DNA of 64,000 bases, from NCBI GenBank assembly GCA_023014335.1, contig JAECYW010000019.1:1-64000 (forward strand), read 5' to 3'. This DNA comes from Galerina marginata. Its lineage: Eukaryota; Basidiomycota; Agaricomycetes; Agaricales; Galerinaceae. The translations under genes and the position numbers were made by a program. Positions 1-10,826 of this stretch are shown piece by piece; within the stretch, counting starts at the first letter, position 1; each line of letters opens with the position of its first letter. The notes beneath the pieces were generated by a model. That model was not told the DNA's origin and made no database searches. It saw only the letters and a list, made by a program, of their open reading frames with translations.

Positions 1-847
1 TGCCTAGTAAGATATAAGTAATCGCAAAATTTGCGACAGGGGTTTGTTTGCGCTCACACAAAGGCAGCCCGACGAACAAGCGGTTGCTTGTCCTGCAGAC
101 AATTTCCATGATCGCTTTTTTAGCCGGGACAGTCGTCCATTCTGATTCAGCTTCAGTATACTTAACTCGGATGGAGAGGCTGGGGTGGCATACCTTTGTT
201 CTCCTCTGGAATCAAGTCATTAAAAGCACAGGAAATCTCATCCGCAATATCGTCGAAACGAACAGCCAAATTCCTAGTCAACGGCGTCCTCACGATCCCA
301 ATGTGGTAGCTATCAACACGGACTTGGCGACCAAGCGTATAATCGCTCTGGATTGTCTGTTAAGAAAGTTAATAATCGTTCATATTCTAACGAAGTTCGA
401 TACCTCGGCTGCTGCTTCTTCAAGAGACAAATGATCGTCACTTGTTCGCCGAATATCGTCGATCATCTGCGATCCACTAACGATAACTAGCCACTTCGAC
501 ATGTTGGCCACTTTGAAAGCAGACCCGTAGTGCTTTAAAGGTAAGTATGAGACGGATGTCAAGGGTTCAACGTCCACTGAACAGCTTGAATACCTTTTTA
601 TATCCTTCGTGAATCATTTCATGTCCATGACGGACAAATCTGAAGGCATCCAAGTACGAGAAGATTGCGCTCGATGAACCAATCGTAGGGATATGCTTCA
701 ACTAGAATCTTCCCTTAAGTATCCGTCGCATTTTCACAAAGCCGAATGAGTACTCACTTGGTATGTCGATGAGAAAATCCAGTTCAATATTAGGTAGACG
801 GAAAATATGGCTGCCACTGCTGGCATAACTGCAAAGATATCAGGCAT
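1..847 (-). CDS. cytochrome P450 monooxygenase, 5' part, runs off left edge
   Basis: Heme-thiolate monooxygenase anchored in the ER membrane; substrate unknown. I read six exons on the minus strand: 758-847, 594-701, 404-532, 194-356, 58-141 and 1-3 (cut by the window edge). All junctions are GT-AG and keep frame. Start is the ATG at 845-847, followed by a hydrophobic signal-anchor (about residues 8-25, AAIFSVYLILNWIF). Family landmarks of basidiomycete P450s follow: KHIPTIGSS, a WLVIVSG segment, the QSDYTLG segment, RTPLTRNL and RTSNRLFVGLPLC. The I-helix, K-helix ExxR and heme-binding Cys would lie outside the window, so activity cannot be judged. No stop or frame break is seen in the part present. 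A decayed relative lies just upstream at 1.5-1.9 kb, suggesting a former tandem pair. Known from family: domain order. Inferred: splice sites. Confidence 0.88.
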
Positions 848-1474
848 GATGGGCGTGAACAACACGAAAATTAGCAAGACAGATCCTTATGTGCAGCCAA
901 ACTCAGTCACAGGACTAAGGACGCACGATTGTAGGTTTCCTGTTTCGAGAATTGATTTAGCCAAGAAGACGCGTTTGGCTCCACTAGCTCACTTTCTGAC
1001 CTCAATGTTTAGATTAGGATTCAGGAAAGGTACGAACCTTCAAAAGCGGACGGACATTCGGTCCCCTGTTATTGAATCACGATTCTTCTCCGTGTATGAT
1101 CCTCTCGGGTCCCATCTGACGTTGACACCGACCACCGGACTAAAGGTCCAGTACTACCAAAACAATAACAGTGGTTTTCCGACTTGTTGTGAATGTGTAC
1201 GCGTGCTAGGAACTAATAGTGGAGCTGACGCAAAAGGGTACATCCCTGTTGATGGTGGTGGTGGTAATTAGGGAAGAGGTCGGAGTTCAACTCGCTGGCA
1301 GTGCCAGTGACTGAACTAAGAGAGACTAAGAGTGGGAGTTTACCTTGATCACGCGACCACATTCGCTGGGTATGAACGACGAACGTTGAACGTTGTTGAG
1401 CATTTGGACGTTGAACGACACGCGGTGTTGGAGAGGATGTCTTGGCGGAGGCATGATAACGCCGACTTAGGTTT
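848..1474. other. spacer between P450 gene and P450 fragment
   Basis: An open frame of 154 codons lies at 807-1271 (+), but it overlaps the first P450 exon antisense and shows no recognisable domain. I see no P450 heme-binding loop on the minus strand here. Probably non-coding upstream sequence of the P450 gene. Confidence 0.4.
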
Positions 1475-1935
1475 GTTCCAAGCCGCCGTTCTTCTGCCAA
1501 TGTAAGCTTCGTCCACCCCTCGGTTTTGATGATCGTCTCTACCTCCTCGCGCATTGGCGCTGCATACTGTGGGTACGCGGCCAGGTGAAACTAGCCTTCA
1601 GATAATGCCTAGATCAGCAACACAACTCGGAGGAAAGCGAATGGACTTGCATTCGTCGACGTGTGTATAGCTACAAAGTTGATGGTCAGAAGGCGGATGA
1701 CCAAGTCTTGAACGGTTCTTCGAGGAACTTCAACTTCATCCAATAACAGGAAAATCAAGTTGTTCTACATGTAAGGTAAAAAGAACTCAGCTGCTTGGTT
1801 TGAAAATTTTGTCGGGAGGTAACTTACCAGTTTACCTGGTCAGTCTTTCCTAAATTTCTCTTCGTCCTTGAGTTGGTGTTCAATTTAAGGCCTAACATGG
1901 GATATCGTGCGCTTTATGCTCGCAGGAACCTTGCT
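1475..1935 (-). pseudogene. decayed cytochrome P450 fragment (middle part)
   Basis: Minus-strand pieces match the middle of a basidiomycete P450 that is not the copy at 1-847, because this region should follow, not precede, the N-terminal exons. Readable pieces in order are KVPASIKRTISHVRP, then IEHQLKDEEKFRKD, then LIFLLLDEVEVPRRTVQDLV, the I-helix-like INFVAIHTST, and FHLAAYPQYAAPMREEVE followed by GWTKLTL. Two in-frame stops interrupt it: a TAA where a Leu is usual after HVRP, and a TGA where a Trp is usual after FRKD. After about 1478 the similarity ends, with no ExxR or heme-binding Cys loop found down to 848. I call it a pseudogene or partial duplicate of its neighbour. Confidence 0.75.
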
Positions 1936-2480
1936 TAGCTATTGACTTACGAGCCTAAGAAAATTGAACATTTAATGCTGAACGTTCCTGAAGAGCGATT
2001 TAAAGATATTCAAGGTTTGAGTACTTTTGGAAACAAATAATAAATTAGGACAGTAAACCTAGTCACGCTGATGGCAGACGTGGTCCTGTTCTCGCAGTGC
2101 CATGGCCGCCTCCCCTAATCCCTTTTTATAGCCAAAATCTGAGATATCAAAAGGTATTTTCTGGAAGTACAAACAGAAAAATGATAACTCACGCCAACCA
2201 TCTCAGTGCCGTTGGAATTTCTACTAAGACTCATTGACTAACTGAATATCAGCCTTAGTGATAGATCTGGATCCTCACCGACTTCAAACTACATAAAACC
2301 ATTGATTGAGGCCCGTAAATCTCTCAGAGTAAGTCATACATAATTTTTCGTCAATCAAGATGACGAAGACAATATGAGTAGCTCTTGGATCGTATTTATT
2401 GCACACCATTTGCTGACACACACTTTGAATCAAAAAATGTCATACGTAATCTGCTGCTATGTTGTAGCTTGCCATTTCAA
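1936..2480. other. no gene recognised
   Basis: Short frames only; nothing recognisable on either strand. It may hold further unrecognisable 5' remains of the decayed P450, but I could not identify any. Confidence 0.4.
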
Positions 2481-2489
2481 ACTCACCGA

Positions 2490-3560
2490 TTGTTGGTGTT
2501 GGTGTTGGATGCGAGGTGGCCAAATGGTGCTGAGCGCGAACTGTTAAGGGTGGGTGACGAGCGAGCAGGTGGTGTTGATGACTCCCGGTTAGCTGCGAGT
2601 TCCTCGGTGAGTGGCTGGATTTGATTTCGTTCTTCAGGTTTTTGACTCGATTTCGAGCAGCCGGGTCGTATGCCTTGGGAGCCAGCGTTCGGCACACGAA
2701 GGGGTGGATGACCCACGGCGGGCGCTGGCAGGCAACGGTGGGGCTTCGACGTCGATGCAGGCTGTGAAGGTTATAGAACGAGGTAAGCGGATATTCTTTG
2801 ACGATATGAGACGTTGCTTACCTAGATATCTTGACAGATTCCTCGAGATTCCACTTGGTGACTACGCTCGTGGGAGGTCGTCGTCTAGTCCTCGAAGGTC
2901 AGACGATGACGTGGAGGTTGTGAGGGTCCTAGATACCATCGAGGTAAGCAAGGTTTCGAATACTCAAACGAATTAGTACTCACCTCGGTTGTTATTACAG
3001 CTCTTCCACCACCTTCAGCCCTCCCGGAGCCGTTGACGAGCTTCTCACAAAACGGTTGCTGCACTCGTTCGTGCACACGATGGTGTGTGCAATTTGTATC
3101 GCCGCGAGAAGCTGCACGGCGATCTTAGCATGACGTGTTGTGTTGGATATCGGCATAGAAGACGGGGTTGAGGCTGCGAGGTCAACGAGGGCGCCGCGGG
3201 AGATGTTGGCACTCATGGAGGTGGATGGGTCATGGCAGGTGAAGGAAGGGGTCGGCGGAACCTTTGAAGTAGATGTTGAGGTTCCGATAGTAAAGTGCAG
3301 CCTGCGAGGGTCATAGAAAGAAGGTAAACAGGTATTTATTAACAATATGAACCGTTACTTACCGCGTCATCTTGACAGGTTGCTCCAAATTCGACTTGGC
3401 GTCTAGGCACGTGGGACGTCGCTCGTCGAGTCTGAATGCACAAAGCTTCTAGGAAGAAAGTCAATAAAAAATACGAGAACTGATAGTTACTTACTTTTGG
3501 CAGCTCCTACGCCTCCACTGGCAGTTCCCGTTCGCCTCTGACGAGGTTCTTCAGGGAAAT
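2490..3560. repeat. diverged tandem duplication, period about 500-540 bp
   Basis: Two blocks resemble each other. The segment starting near 2771 (ttatagaacgaggtaagc) matches that near 3311 (tcatagaaagaaggtaaac), and both continue through an ATATGA, a TTAC-TTACC run and a TCTTGACAG before ending in GTGGGA. The segment at 2999 (cagctcttccaccacc) matches that at 3501 (cagctcctacgcctcc), both leading into GCACTCGTTCGTG. Spacing is 540 and 502 bases. On the minus strand the GCACTCGTTCGTG part can be read as related peptides (HERVQQPF and HERVHQHPF), so it may be a decayed duplicated exon with flanking splice-like sites. No function can be assigned. Confidence 0.6.
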
Positions 3561-5864
3561 GAATGCGAAACGGGTGCTGGTGCACTCGTTCGTGGCCGGG
3601 TTTTTTGATGGGCAGGTTCTTGTAGGTTTGAAGGAGTTAGCAACACGGATGGGCCATATCCATTTGTCGTCCTAGAACCATTTTCGGTCACCGGATGCGC
3701 TAGAAAACGAATCTTAGTAGCTGCGACGACGAATGATGAGAAATAAGTGCGCTCGAAATGACGGAGGGGACAAGGAACGGGGCAAGGCGCGAAGTCGACC
3801 AAGATGGTCAATGGTGCTGGCGTCCGTCGCTCGTACCATCTGGAGAGAACCTCAGCCGTATCTCGATTACTTGGCCCCCTGTACACTGCCCAACACGTCC
3901 CGCGAGGCTATAAAAGTCTTTTGCAGCTGCTAGGAGACGCTGAGAAAGAATGTTCACGTGAGATTCAGAATTGCCTAAACGAGCTCAAAACAACGCGTAC
4001 CGTGAGAAGTTTCTGGCTCCTGGGTAAAAGAACGAAACCCTAAAGGGTCTCGTAAAGGTGCGCGGAAGTCGCTAACTCGAGCGAACGAGGCACAGGTCGA
4101 CCGCGAAAATCACTTCTTATCGAATCTACTATGCCTTGATCACCTTCTGTCCTTGAAAGATTTAATGAGTAGATTGTATCGAGCTTCCAATATAAGTAGT
4201 CGGTCGAGCCAAACCAAACTGCTCACCATGCCCGCCTGTCAACAGTAACGCATCATTTCCGGCTCAGGCGCATCACCCTCTTAGACCACCATTTATGAAG
4301 CTTGGTGGAGTAAAAAAAGATGCGCAGCACAATCGCACAAGATAACCTACACGAGGCAATTGGCGAGTTCGAAGTCTGGTCAAGTGACCCAGAGCAAAAG
4401 TTGAGAGGTGGAAGAATTATGAAGTTTTCACCGATTAAAGATCGGGTCGGTACAGGTCGACTGTGGACGGTCGTACTCGATTGTTTTAACTGAGAAAGGC
4501 CTAGTCAAAAAAGTACGGAATAGCACGCATGAAAGAGAACAATCTTCGACTTTTCCCACAATCTCTTCGATGATGTCGGTCCATCACCAAACTGATATAG
4601 ACCACGGAAACCACGGTTCCTATTTTGGTTGATAATGTGTGTGTGAACTTTAACAGCCGGGACGCAATATCATTACCGGAAATCTTCAATGAAAGAAGGA
4701 TTTCAGTTCGCTTTGATGTCTTGGACGAACATAAAGGGGTAATCATGGACAGAACATAGCCGTATATCCATCTGTCTGGAAACTATTAGGTCTATGGCAT
4801 ATAAGTCTGTGCTTTTTATCTGAGCGTTCAGGCCTTCAAGCAATTAAGTATCCGTCGAATAGACCGAAAATTAATTGAGACAGGCATTTATTGGACACAG
4901 GCCATAAATTGAACGGTTGAGGAGAAAAACAAGACGCCTGGAGCTCTTCGGAAGAATCGATGTTTGGATGCTAAATTTTTAATTAGACCAGACGTTCCAA
5001 TGAAATACTCAATTCTTCCTTGCGCCAAACTTGTAACGATTATTTTGAATTTTTTGGGAAAAAGAACGCTTATAGAGGTCAGGAAGACTATCAAGTCACT
5101 GAACATAGGTAGAGCGAGTCGGGCATTGGTTAGCCGCGAAGCCACGACATGTGAGTGGAAACGAATGCTGGGTTGACAGAGGGAATGGGCAAGACTTGTT
5201 TGTGAAGATGAACCAACCTAACCCGGGCGTAGCGAAAGAACATGAGACTTGACAGGATAAACATGCCCTCAAGTCGTTCAAAACGGGTTTAGTGTAGATT
5301 TGTAGTCGCATGGGTGTCTTGGGAGAGACCACCTTTCTCCTTTTCGGCGTGATTGTCCCGTAATGCGGTAACAAACTGCCGAAAAAAAAAATGTTACGCT
5401 TTCAGAATTTAACGACGGTGTCAGCCCAAAATTGAACTTTTTCTACGACGCAAACGCACCTGTTGTGTTCTGCGGATGTGAATTATACCGCACAAAGCAT
5501 GCCAAAACGTAAAATATTCTTGATAGGATTTACGATAAACTTGACCCTGTGGCTGTGATGAAAGCAGAGGTGCTCTGTGAGGAGGCACAGAAAAGTCGTC
5601 GTCTTCGTCAGGAACATCCTCAACGGTGGCACGTCTTGATTTTAAGCTAGACGTTATAATGAAGGGAAGTTGTGAAGTTCAAGTTGAACTTTACGATTTG
5701 TTTTGGTCACGTCACACCTCTGGTCGTATAGGTGCGCCCGTTTTGGGAAACGGGCCTTGCTCATCGACCACCAACTTCCATTTACTCAGCCGCCTGCATC
5801 CAAACCCCACATTCCTTTCAACCAAGTTGATTGGAATGTCCTGTCCTTTCATTCCGAGGTCTTA
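3561..5864. other. no gene recognised
   Basis: Only short frames (up to about 110 codons at 3551-3886 minus, about 90 elsewhere) without recognisable domains or convincing exon chains. Base composition is ordinary. I see no transposon ends or tRNA. Confidence 0.4.
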
Positions 5865-6543
5865 ATGGCGCTGGTTATATCCGTCAAATCAACCCAGACT
5901 CAAGCCTTCCTCTCTGCAACCTGTAAGCTTTTTTTCAAGTCATTTTTCGGTTAGACCTCAACTTGAAAACGATTTTATTCCTGTTCTAGCTTCGTTGCTT
6001 TTGTATTTATCAACTACATTGAATACTCGCCCCAAATGGCGCATCCGCGCGCCACTTTCTGACCTCGGCTATCCCAGGATTAGGTGCGATATCATTTGCC
6101 TTACTGTCAATTTGCCTTGCCTGCAATATCCAAACTCTTCTCAGAATCACATTCCAGACGTCCAGCGCTATCAGATCGCCTACTTGATCTTGGAGGAAGG
6201 CCTCCGGATCGTGGGTATCTACATTCCCCGCCTCCATCCCCTTGGTATGTTCACTTCCCGATATCTCCATTGGTTTTACCAGGATAACGTTAGAATCTTT
6301 TTAAAGGTCAAATCGTTACTATTACGGACCAAATTTCCAATTGACGATAAGACCAGTGGGAGACTTTTGACATGGGAATTCGAAGTGGGACACGTCAAAG
6401 TATGGGTACGTCAAAATGTCTTTTTACCACAGCGTACCAAGATTAAACCTTTACATTCTTTTAGACTCGTGATCCGACTCTCAGGATCTATCCAATCGTG
6501 TCTACAGTTGCACCACAGAGACGCCCAAACATTTCCCCAGTAA
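5865..6543 (+). CDS. uncharacterised reading frame leading into the 319-base array
   Basis: An ATG at 5865 opens a frame that can be joined across a 68-base GT-AG intron (5922-5989) to a long frame reaching 6543 (translation includes SSLLLYLSTT, VQRYQIAYLILEEG, TWEFEVGHVKVW). I do not recognise the product. Its architecture foreshadows the array: the segment just before the GT at 6245 is 100 bases after a TCAG, as in array units, and shares GCGCTATC at the same place; the next splice-like GT sites are at 6245, 6406 and 6565. I therefore read 5922-6565 as two old, diverged array units, possibly the remnant of the founding gene. Splicing the GT at 6084 would shift the frame, so either that site is unused or the gene is broken. 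Coding status is uncertain. Confidence 0.35.
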
Positions 6544-9345
6544 TGGCCGTCCTCCTCCCTCAAGGTATGATGATTACCTTGTTTGTCAGTCATTCCTTGA
6601 GCTAGTACTGAAATTCTTTCAGCCTTCGTACCGTTAGTGTCGCGCAAAAGACCCGAATGCATTCGTTGGGGCGATTTGGAAGAAGAAACACCGATGCGGG
6701 GTCTGTAACATGTCCGAAAACGGGTAAGTCGAACTTTGTTTATAGTGCAATAACGCCAGCATAGTTCTTTCCAATTATTTCAGATCCTTAACCGCCTTTC
6801 CTGGTGCTATCGAAACATGTCTACATTCAGGCTCTTAGCCTGTCGGAACGTTTCCCCAGCAATAGCCTTCCTCCTCCCCCAAGGTGTGACTAGCGCTTTA
6901 TTTCTCGGTCAACTCTTATGTTAAGACCGAAATATTTTCAGTTCTCGTGTTGTTAACATCGCACACATCAAACGAACGCATCCGCTGGAGCGGTTGGGAT
7001 GTAGAAACACCAAGGAATAAAGTTAAGAATGCCCGAGAATAGGTAAGTCAGATTTTGTGCACTGTGCAACGACGCCAGCACCGATTGCCCCGATTTTTTC
7101 GTAGCATTCACACTGTTCAATGGCGCTATCGATTCGTGTCCACGCTCAGGTCACCAATCTTTCGGATCATTTTCCTGGAGATGTGATTCCTGCTCCCCCA
7201 AGGTATGACCATCAACTTGTCTCTCAGTCAATTCTTAAGCTAAGGCCGATTTTTTTTCAGTTTTCGTATCGTTAGTGTCGCGCACAACACCCGAATGCAT
7301 TCGTTTGGGCGCGTTGGATGTAGGAACACCCAATAACTTAGGTCAAAATGTCCGAAAACGGGTAAGTCGAGTTTCGTTTATAGTGCAACAACGCCGGTAT
7401 AAACCTTTTCCATTCCTTCAGATCCTCAACCATCGTCTCTGGCGCTATCGAAACGAGTCTTCTCTCAGGCTATTAGCCCTCCAGAACGTTTCCCCAGGAA
7501 TGACCTTCCTCCTCCCCCAGGGTATGACTATCACATTTTTTCTCAGCCGTTTCTTAAGCTAATGCCGAATTCTTTTCAGTTCTCATATCGTTAATATTGC
7601 ATGCATCAACCGAATGGATTCGTTTGAGCGCTCTGGATGTAGGAACACCAAAGAACTTAGGTCAAAATGTCCGAAAATAGGTAAGTTCAATTTCGTTCAT
7701 AGTCCAAAAACGCCGGCATGAACCCTTCTAATTCTTTCAGATCCTTAACCACCGTTTCTGGCGCTATTGAAACAAGTCCTCACTCTCGCCATTAGCTGTC
7801 CGGAACGTTTCCCAAGCAATAGTCTTCCTCCTGCCCCAAGGTATGACTATGACTTTATTTCTCAGTCAATTCTGATGCTAACACCGAATTCTTTTCAGTT
7901 CTCGTATCGTTACTATCGCATGCATCAACAGAATGCATTTGTCTGAGCGTTTAGAATGTAGGAACGCCATATACCAAAGATCAAAATGTTCGAAAATGGG
8001 TAAGTCGAATTTCGTTCATAGTTCAACGACGCCGGCTTGAATCCTTTTTATTCTTTCAGATCCTTAATGACCGTCTCTGGAGCTGTCGAAACGTGTCCTC
8101 ACTCTCGCCATTAGCTGTCCGGAACGTTTCCCCAGGAATAGTCTTCCTCCTCCCCCAAGGTATGACTATCACTTTATTTCTCAGTCAATTCTTATGCTAA
8201 GACTGAATTCTTTTTAGTCCTCGTATCGTTACTATCGCATGCATCAACCGAGTGCATTCGTTTGAGCGCTTTGGATGTAGGAACACCACGGAACAAAAAT
8301 CAAAATCTCCCAAAATGGGTAAGTTGAAATTTGTTCATAGTTCAACGACGCCGGCATGAATTCCTCTAATTCTTTCATATCCTTAACCACAATCTCCGGC
8401 GCTATCGAAACGTGTCCACAATCATGCTGTTAGCCCTCTGGAACGTTTCGCCAGGAATGTTCTTCCTCCTCCCCCTAGGTATGACCATGACTTTATTTCT
8501 CAGTCAATTCTTATGCTAAGACCGAATTCTTTTCAGTTCTCGTATCGTTACTATTGCATGCATCAACCGAATGCATTTGTTTGAGCGCTTTGGATGTAGG
8601 AATATCAGAGACCAAGGATCAAAATGTTCGAAAATGGGTAAGTTGGATTTCGTTCATAATTCAACGACGCCGGCTTGAATCCTTTTCATTCTTTCAGATC
8701 CTCAATGACCGTCTCTGGCGCTATCGAAACGAGTCATTATTTACCTTGTTGGCCCTTCGGAACGTTTCCCCAGGAATTACCTTCCTCCTCCCCCAAGGTA
8801 TGACTATCACCATGTTTCTCAGGCAATTCTTATGCTAAGACCGAATTCTTTTCAGTTCTCGTATCGTTACTATCGCATGCATCAACAGAATGCATTTGTT
8901 TGAGCGCTTCGGATGCAGGAACACCAAAGAACAAGTGTCAACATGTCCGAAAATGGGTAAGTCTAATTTCGTTCATAGTTCAACAACGCCGTCATGGATT
9001 CTTTTCATTCCTTCAGATCCTTAACCGTCGTCTCTGGCGCTATCGAAATGTGTCCTCACTCTCGCCATTAGCTGTCCGGAACGTTTCCCCAGGAATGTTC
9101 TTCCTCCTCCCCCTAGGTATGACTATCACTTTATTTCTCAGGCAATTCTTATGCTAAGACCGAATTCTTTTCAGTTCTCGTATCGTTACTATCGCATGCA
9201 TCAACCGAATGCATTTGTTGGAGCGCTTGGAATGTAGAAACGGCGAAGAACAAAGTTAAGAATGTCCGATAATGGTTAAGTCGGATTTTGTTCACTGTGC
9301 ATTAATGCCGGCCACGATTGTCCTAATATCATCATAGTCTCAAGA
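6245..9345 (+). repeat. tandem array of 319-base exon-intron cassettes (nine units plus a diverged unit 0)
   Basis: Each unit contains, in order, an exon-like segment of 101 bases, intron A (60 bases, gtaagt to ttcag), an exon-like segment of 100 bases, and intron B (58 bases, gtatgac to ttttcag). Intron-B donors fall at 6565, 6884, 7203, 7522, 7841, 8160, 8479, 8798 and 9117; intron-A donors at 6724, 7043, 7362, 7681, 8000, 8319, 8638 and 8957, with TT instead of GT at 9276. Every step is exactly 319 bases. Spliced, a unit adds 201 bases, a 67-residue repeat in one frame (for example VLVSLLSHASTEC, LDVGTPKN, QNVRKW, LWRYRNVSS, VRNVSP and FLLPQ). Units 6-8 and the first exon of unit 9 are open in that frame; units 1-5 and the end of unit 9 carry stops, so a full-length product looks unlikely now. 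No family recognised. The array ends near 9345 inside intron A of a tenth unit. Confidence 0.92.
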
Positions 9346-9841
9346 CTGCCAAAAGGCTCACTGGCCCTCGCACAGAGCTATCTGCCAGTACACTGCGCGA
9401 TCAGTGAAAGAGCGTGATGAATACGCTGACGGCGATGTGGCGAAGAATCTTCGCAAGTTTTCTTCCGCACACTTATCCCAAATCCAATACATATAATATT
9501 ACGAGCCGCTCCTCCACGCGGTATGAGACTTTTGAAACTTCCCACTCCCGAGCATTCAGGCGTCGATGGGAAGGTTGCTTCAGCATCAAGACAAACAAGG
9601 ACGGGTTCGTCGGCGAAGAACCCATTGGGTGGAAGACTTCTCTGATATTCAGAGTTTTGGAGATGCAGAATGCGGGTAAATTACCAACGACACTGACGGT
9701 GATGGCAGGGAGCGTACCCTAGCACTCGCTAAAGCACGATCTGGGCGACAGCTTTCCTAACCAGAAGAGCGTACCAAACTTGACAAATTTTCCGAATCGT
9801 AGTTAGTGATGTGTTATTTCGTCACGAGAAAGGTACAGCAG
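9346..9841. other. spacer, no gene recognised
   Basis: Holds one 102-codon frame (9414-9722, +) without a recognisable domain. The sequence stops resembling the array at about 9345. It forms the region downstream of the minus-strand gene at 9842. Confidence 0.4.
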
Positions 9842-10826
9842 TTAATACGTAGTTAAAAATGTATGTAACTTCTGGACGCACTGAGGCAGGGTGTCACCCT
9901 GGACGATCCCAAAAGTCTGATTATAAAAAATCATTAGGTTAATGATATCTGACCTGTTATATGCTAGATAGTTTTGATTATAATTTGGGGGTGTCATGCC
10001 TAAAACTGGCTCTGGGACAGGTGCGACGAGGAATTGATGAAGGCCTCCTACATTACCAAAGACGTTAGTTGCGAGTTGAAGCCCATTACCGGGCACCTAG
10101 ACCAGTGAGATGAGCAGAAGTGATAGCGGGGTGTCATTATCGGCTTACGGTTTTATGAAGGGGCAAATAATTGTGGGGCGTTGCATGAGAGTTTTGGGTT
10201 ATCAAACGGGTATTGCGAGAGAAAGCTACGACTCTGGCTAAGCCGCTGTCAATCCCATTCAATCTGTTGTCTACCACATCTATGTGGTTTTCAATCTCAT
10301 CGAGTCGGTCGATGATCCCATCCAATCGTTCGCTGATCCCTTCCAGTCGGTTGTTTATCTGTGTCATCCCCGTGTTCAGCTGCTGAGTGAGGGCCCCGAG
10401 AGCCAGCCCAATGTCAACCGGAGCATATGAGCCCGTAGCATCTAATGGAAAGGATGGCGGTTAAAAGAGAAATAGATAGGGAGCAGATGACATACGCGCT
10501 GCTTCCACAGCAGTGGCTCGTAGCGCCGCACTTTCAGCCACAGCAGCTGTGACACGATTGTCGATGCCGCAGTCTAGATGAAAGGAAGAGACCTCAGATA
10601 GATTCACAAATAAAAATCCACGAGGAAACGCACCAAGCATAGCTTGTAAGCCTTTGGCCACAAGTTTAGCTTGGGAAAGGTTGAGCCGGTCAAGGGGTGT
10701 TCCAGCTTGTATGCTCCGGTTTAAATCAAGGTTTCCGAGAACATCTGGCAAGCCTGGGTTGACTGCACGGACACTTGGGATGTCGTGAACATAGTTGGGT
10801 GGGGGTGCAGGTTGGTGATGAGCCAT
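9842..10826 (-). CDS. Mug135-like C-terminal domain protein
   Basis: Four exons on the minus strand: 10634-10826, 10496-10573, 10149-10441 and 9842-10096, separated by 60, 54 and 52-base GT-AG introns; total 819 bases, 272 residues. Start is the ATG at 10826. The middle (about residues 105-155) is a predicted coiled coil built of I-x-x-R-L/I-D-x-I steps (EGISERLDGIIDRLDEIENH). It is followed by the Mug135-like C-terminal domain, seen as PLHKTVPGNG across a splice junction, then VLGMTPPNYN, DIINLMIFYNQTFGI and a final LHTFLTTY. Named after a fission yeast meiotically upregulated gene; the molecular role is unknown. This family is expanded in agaric genomes. No breaks seen, so probably functional. 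Product name rests on remembered family motifs. Confidence 0.8.

Noticed and set aside
48..434. 128-codon plus-strand frame
   Set aside because: It is the opposite strand of P450 exons that match the family residue by residue.
807..1271. 154-codon plus-strand frame
   Set aside because: Its start overlaps, antisense, the first exon of the P450 gene, and it has no domain; treated as chance.
6245..9345. CRISPR-like array
   Set aside because: Units of 319 bases without short direct repeats and spacers, in a eukaryotic context with splice-site structure.
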